From a virus: a stretch of DNA of 64,000 nucleotides. The position numbers and the translations under genes are program-made. The number at the start of each line of letters is the position of its first letter. The stretch's first letter is position 1. Below are positions 61,148 to 64,000 of the stretch, in pieces. Where the stretch lies: positions 1-64,000 of IMG/VR virus record IMGVR_UViG_3300040771_000133. One strand, written 5' to 3'. The notes under the pieces were generated by a model, which saw only the letters and a program-made list of their open reading frames with translations, searched no databases and had not been told where the DNA came from.

Positions 61148-61559
61148 AAAAAAGAGAGTTGAATTAGGTGAAGGTCATATTATTCAATATACCATATTTG
61201 AATCAAAATATTTTGGTGGAATATGGATATATAATTGGAAAACTATTGGTCAAAACAGATTTCACACTCATGCTTTTAAATCAATAGCTATAACATTAAA
61301 TGGTAGTTACATACAAGAAGTAATAAAAGATAATAAAATTATTGCTCAAGTTGTAAAAAGTAAATTTATACCAAGATATTTACCAAGAAATTATTGTCAT
61401 AGAATATTAGAAGCTAAACCTAATACTTGGACAATTGTATTTTTTGGTAAATGGTCTGAATATTGGTGGGAATATTTTCAAGATTCAAAAACTTGGGTAA
61501 AATATACTTGGGGAAGAAAAGTAATTTTAAAAACTAAAAATAAAGATGGTGCAGTATAG
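61134..61559 (+). CDS. Cupin-like protein, 141 aa
   Basis: Start at the ATG giving MIWFKKKRVELGEGHIIQY. FHTHAFKSIAITLNGSYIQEV followed by PRYLPRNYCHRILEAKPNTW shows the two cupin motifs with the HxH metal pair and a later His. It could be a small metal-dependent enzyme or a binding protein. Overlaps genes on both sides. Confidence 0.7.
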   Translation: MIWFKKKRVELGEGHIIQYTIFESKYFGGIWIYNWKTIGQNRFHTHAFKSIAITLNGSYIQEVIKDNKIIAQVVKSKFIPRYLPRNYCHRILEAKPNTWTIVFFGKWSEYWWEYFQDSKTWVKYTWGRKVILKTKNKDGAV

Positions 61560-61821
61560 AAACAAAAACAGTGGTGTAATAGTTTCATCATCTGAATATT
61601 ACTCGATGTCGTATTCGGAAAAACAAAACTATAGGCTTATAAATAGTCAATCAACTAGTAATATGACAAATAACAGTTCTAATAATGGATCAAGTGGATT
61701 TTTAACATCAGCTATTATAGGTCATGTTACAGACTCTGCTTTATTAGGTGGGTTAGTTGGAGGAGACATTGTCGAAGGTATTGTTGGAGATATGTTCGGT
61801 GATAGTGATTTAATAGACTAA
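61546..61821 (+). CDS. Gly/Ser-rich hypothetical protein, 91 aa
   Basis: Polar Ser/Asn-rich first half and a Gly-rich, mildly hydrophobic end (GGLVGGDIVEGIVGDMFGD) that may insert in membrane or pack as a flexible tail. Function unknown. Confidence 0.5.
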   Translation: MVQYRNKNSGVIVSSSEYYSMSYSEKQNYRLINSQSTSNMTNNSSNNGSSGFLTSAIIGHVTDSALLGGLVGGDIVEGIVGDMFGDSDLID

Positions 61822-61822
61822 A

Positions 61823-62317
61823 ATGTCAGTTACACGCTATTATAGTGATCCACATTTTAGTCATAGAAATATGGCCATTAGACGTGGATTTAAAAATGAA
61901 TATGAGATGAATGAGCATATTGTATCAGAATGGAATAAAGTTGTATCTAAAAGAGATGTAACTTTTATTCTAGGAGATATAACTATGGAAAAATCATCTG
62001 AATATTACTGGCTAGACCAATTAAATGGTATTAAAAAAGTAATTCTTGGTAATCATGATAAACCTCAACACGTTCCGGAATTATTAAAATATGTAAATAA
62101 TGTTTCATCAATGAAATATACTAAAGATAAGCAATATGGTAACATTATTTTAACACACGCCCCAATTCATCCATGTGAACTAGAATATAGATTTAAAATC
62201 AATATTCATGGTCATGTCCATGAACATACTTTAGATGATAAGCGTTATATTAATGTCTCAGCTGAAGTAATAGATTACAAACCTAAATTATTAAGCGAAT
62301 TATTAAATAAAATATAA
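61823..62317 (+). CDS. Metallophosphoesterase, 164 aa
   Basis: YYSDPHFSHRN (DxH), FILGDIT (GDxx), ILGNHDKP (GNHD), LTHAPI (H) and HGHVHEH (GHxH) give the full metal set of calcineurin-type phosphoesterases. Could act on nucleotides, RNA ends or phosphoproteins; a second such enzyme follows. Confidence 0.88.
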   Translation: MSVTRYYSDPHFSHRNMAIRRGFKNEYEMNEHIVSEWNKVVSKRDVTFILGDITMEKSSEYYWLDQLNGIKKVILGNHDKPQHVPELLKYVNNVSSMKYTKDKQYGNIILTHAPIHPCELEYRFKINIHGHVHEHTLDDKRYINVSAEVIDYKPKLLSELLNKI

Positions 62318-62320
62318 ATT

Positions 62321-62413
62321 ATGGCATGCAAATATTGTAATCAAGATAAACCTATAACATCAGATAGAATATGTGATGAATGTAGAGAATTATTAATTGA
62401 TAGAGGAATGTAA
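62321..62413 (+). CDS. Short zinc-ribbon peptide, 30 aa
   Basis: MACKYCNQDKPITSDRICDE then CRELLIDRGM: two CxxC pairs in only 30 residues. Its stop overlaps the next start (TAATG), supporting translation. Confidence 0.55.
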   Translation: MACKYCNQDKPITSDRICDECRELLIDRGM

Positions 62414-63198
62414 TGAGTAAAACATTAGTAATAGGAGATATTCATGGTAATCATAAAGGTTTGTTACAGTGTTTAGAACGATCTAATTTTAATAATAGTA
62501 TTGATACATTAATTTCTTTAGGTGATGTTGTAGATGGACACTGTGATAGTTTTGAAGTGATTGAAGAATTACTTAAAATTAAAAATTTGATTGCTGTTAA
62601 AGGTAATCATGATGATTGGTTTAATAGTTGGATAGAAACTGGTATTAATCCTTCTAATTGGCAACAAGGACAAAAAGCTACAGGCTTAAGTTATTTGAAA
62701 CATTCTAGACCTACTCAATCTTGGATGGGAGTTAATAATGGATTAACAGTATTTGAACCCGCTATTAGAAGTAATGATATTCCTGATAGTCATATTGCAT
62801 TTTTTGCAAATCAATTACCATATTATAGGGATGATCAAAATAATATATTTGTACACGGTGGATTTAATAGACATTTTTACTTACGTGAACAAACGCCATA
62901 CACATTTTGGTGGGATAGAGATTTATGGAGTCAAGCTTTGTCATTTGGTAATATGACTGCCGTAGAAGGTATATCTCAATCTAGATTTAAAATGATTGAA
63001 AATTTTAAAGAAGTTTTTATTGGTCATACAACTACTGAATGTTGGGGTGAAACTGAACCTATGAACGCTGCTAATATTTGGAATTTAGATACTGGTGGTG
63101 GAATGTTTGGTAAAGTTTCAATTATGGACATTGACACTAAGGAATTCTGGCAAAGCGATACTGGTAGAGAACTATATCCTGATTATTTAGGAAGATAA
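62413..63198 (+). CDS. Serine/threonine-type metallophosphoesterase, 261 aa
   Basis: VIGDIHGNHKG (GDxHG), LISLGDVVDGH (GDxxD), VKGNHDDW (GNHD), FVHGGF (H) and FIGHTTTECWG match the PPP-type phosphatase set, as in lambda phosphatase and Ap4A hydrolases. It may dephosphorylate host proteins or diadenosine compounds. Longer and distinct from the neighbour at 61823. Confidence 0.88.
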   Translation: MSKTLVIGDIHGNHKGLLQCLERSNFNNSIDTLISLGDVVDGHCDSFEVIEELLKIKNLIAVKGNHDDWFNSWIETGINPSNWQQGQKATGLSYLKHSRPTQSWMGVNNGLTVFEPAIRSNDIPDSHIAFFANQLPYYRDDQNNIFVHGGFNRHFYLREQTPYTFWWDRDLWSQALSFGNMTAVEGISQSRFKMIENFKEVFIGHTTTECWGETEPMNAANIWNLDTGGGMFGKVSIMDIDTKEFWQSDTGRELYPDYLGR

Positions 63199-63216
63199 TA
63201 ATATAAAACAACTGAA

Positions 63217-63795
63217 ATGATTGATAATATAAAATTAATTTTACCTTTTTTAAAATTTGAGTCAAAAGATGATTTTTATTATCTTCAAATTCTGCAACGT
63301 AAAAAAGAAAATCCTCAAATAGGAAGTAATTCAAGAGTTATCAAAAACTATTATATTACATCTGAACAATATTTGTTAGATAGATATGATGAAATTACTA
63401 CAATGTGTTGTATGTTTAATGCCAGAGCAATGATTCGTTTAAATAAACGTTCATTTGAAAAAGTTGGATTTAAATGTATGACTAATTTAGCTAATACTAT
63501 GATGAACAAAGAATATAGCTTTCTTAAAGCATCATATGATAGAGCATGTGGTTTAGGTCATAATGATTCTGAAAAAAAATGGATCTTGGATATTGATGAA
63601 GATATTACTAATCATTTATTAATAGTAGATTATATTATAGATATTGAACCAAAAGGTCAAAAAGTATATGATATGATTAAAAGTAAAAATGGAGGTCATC
63701 TAATAACAAAACCTTTTAATTTAGAAAAATTTAGATTAAAATATCCAGAAATTGAAGTTCATAAAGATAACCCAACTAATTTATACATACCTTAA
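63217..63795 (+). CDS. Possible primase-polymerase (AEP-like) protein, 192 aa
   Basis: WILDIDEDITNH near residue 125 gives an hhhDhD motif, and NGGHLITKPFN near 158 gives the sxH motif of archaeo-eukaryotic primases, in the right order; a third acidic motif is less clear (IVDYIIDI). An RLNKRS basic segment lies near 75. It resembles an unnamed conserved protein of large phages. If right, it would be a small repair or priming polymerase beside the DnaG-like primase. Needs profile evidence. Confidence 0.45.
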   Translation: MIDNIKLILPFLKFESKDDFYYLQILQRKKENPQIGSNSRVIKNYYITSEQYLLDRYDEITTMCCMFNARAMIRLNKRSFEKVGFKCMTNLANTMMNKEYSFLKASYDRACGLGHNDSEKKWILDIDEDITNHLLIVDYIIDIEPKGQKVYDMIKSKNGGHLITKPFNLEKFRLKYPEIEVHKDNPTNLYIP

Positions 63796-63944
63796 TGAAA
63801 AAAGTAATATTTACATTTGAAACTGAAGAAGATTACGCTACTTTTATTAAAGAAGCTGTAGAAGCTGTTAAACCAGAAGTTGGTACAGTTACAATTACTG
63901 ATGGAACTATCGAAGTTCACATCACTGACCTATTAAAACAATAA
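63795..63944 (+). CDS. Small hypothetical protein, 49 aa
   Basis: MKKVIFTFETEEDYATFIKE, one helix and VEVGTVTITDGTI-like strands in a ferredoxin-type pattern. Overlaps the stop of the gene before it. Function unknown. Confidence 0.5.
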   Translation: MKKVIFTFETEEDYATFIKEAVEAVKPEVGTVTITDGTIEVHITDLLKQ

Positions 63945-63945
63945 T

Positions 63946-64000
63946 ATGAAAAGATATAAAAACGCATGCACAGATCGTGAAGATTCTAATTACTGCAATC
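63946..64000 (+). CDS. Start of a further gene, cut by the right edge
   Basis: MKRYKNACTDREDSNYCN is open to the edge. One base after the previous stop. Too short to identify. Confidence 0.4.
   Translation, partial: MKRYKNACTDREDSNYCN

Noticed and set aside
1-64000. Full reassignment of TGA to Trp in this phage
   Set aside because: Trp is otherwise encoded by TGG and only one in-frame TGA was found; three genes end at TGA with ATGA or similar junctions. I keep only partial or local readthrough as a possibility.
1-64000. CRISPR array
   Set aside because: No run of three or more regularly spaced identical repeats was seen; the direct repeats at 22113 and 22162 are only two copies.

Overview
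The window looks like part of a large, AT-rich genome of a tailed double-stranded DNA phage infecting a member of the Bacteroidota. Reasons: a full virion and DNA-packaging block (terminase, portal, scaffold-like protein, major capsid, tail genes), a separate replication and nucleotide-metabolism block on the other strand, no ribosomal or host housekeeping genes, AT-rich leaders before most starts instead of strong Shine-Dalgarno sites, and TAnnTTTG boxes of the Bacteroidota -7 type before several leftward genes. Terminase, portal and neighbouring structural proteins resemble those of crAss-like phages. That placement is inference from recognised patterns, not from a search.

Layout. Positions 1-20935 are read leftward: tail fibres and a glycosyltransferase at the far left, then structural proteins, major capsid, acidic scaffold-like protein, portal, large terminase, a GroEL-like chaperonin, a holin-like membrane protein, a GroES-like co-chaperonin and a run of small conserved proteins, some with zinc ribbons. 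Terminator hairpins and TAnnTTTG boxes alternate between portal, scaffold and terminase, so these genes can be expressed as separate units. Positions 20936-21564 are a divergent control region. From 21565 to the right edge everything is read rightward.

The first part of the right arm (21.5-32.4 kb) is RNA-rich: a composition-biased, probably strongly expressed small gene; long gaps with hairpins and repeats; a split, circularly permuted tmRNA; two further structured regions; tRNA-like elements; and many short or membrane proteins. From 33.4 kb comes the replication block: GIY-YIG endonuclease, family B DNA polymerase, DnaB-like helicase (with an in-frame TGA), Sak4-like recombinase ATPase, SSB-like protein and primase. 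Next is a cluster (43.6-51.5 kb) of peptide-bond and amide chemistry genes: gamma-glutamylcyclotransferase-like, ATP-grasp, two class I glutamine amidotransferases, a COOH-NH2 ligase-like protein, a class II glutamine amidotransferase and an amidoligase. After that come a RusA-like resolvase, RecB-type nuclease, ribonucleotide reductase, SF2 helicase, MazG-like protein, thymidylate synthase, a cupin-like protein, two metallophosphoesterases and a possible primase-polymerase.

How it fits together: the right arm makes dNTPs (NrdAB, ThyA, MazG-like), replicates and recombines DNA, and seems to make an unidentified ligated product through the amidoligase cluster. The left arm builds and packs virions with its own chaperonin pair. 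The most unusual points are the permuted tmRNA, the amide-ligation cluster, the near absence of TGA as a stop together with one in-frame TGA in the helicase, the chaperonin pair, and the unexplained structured RNA regions.
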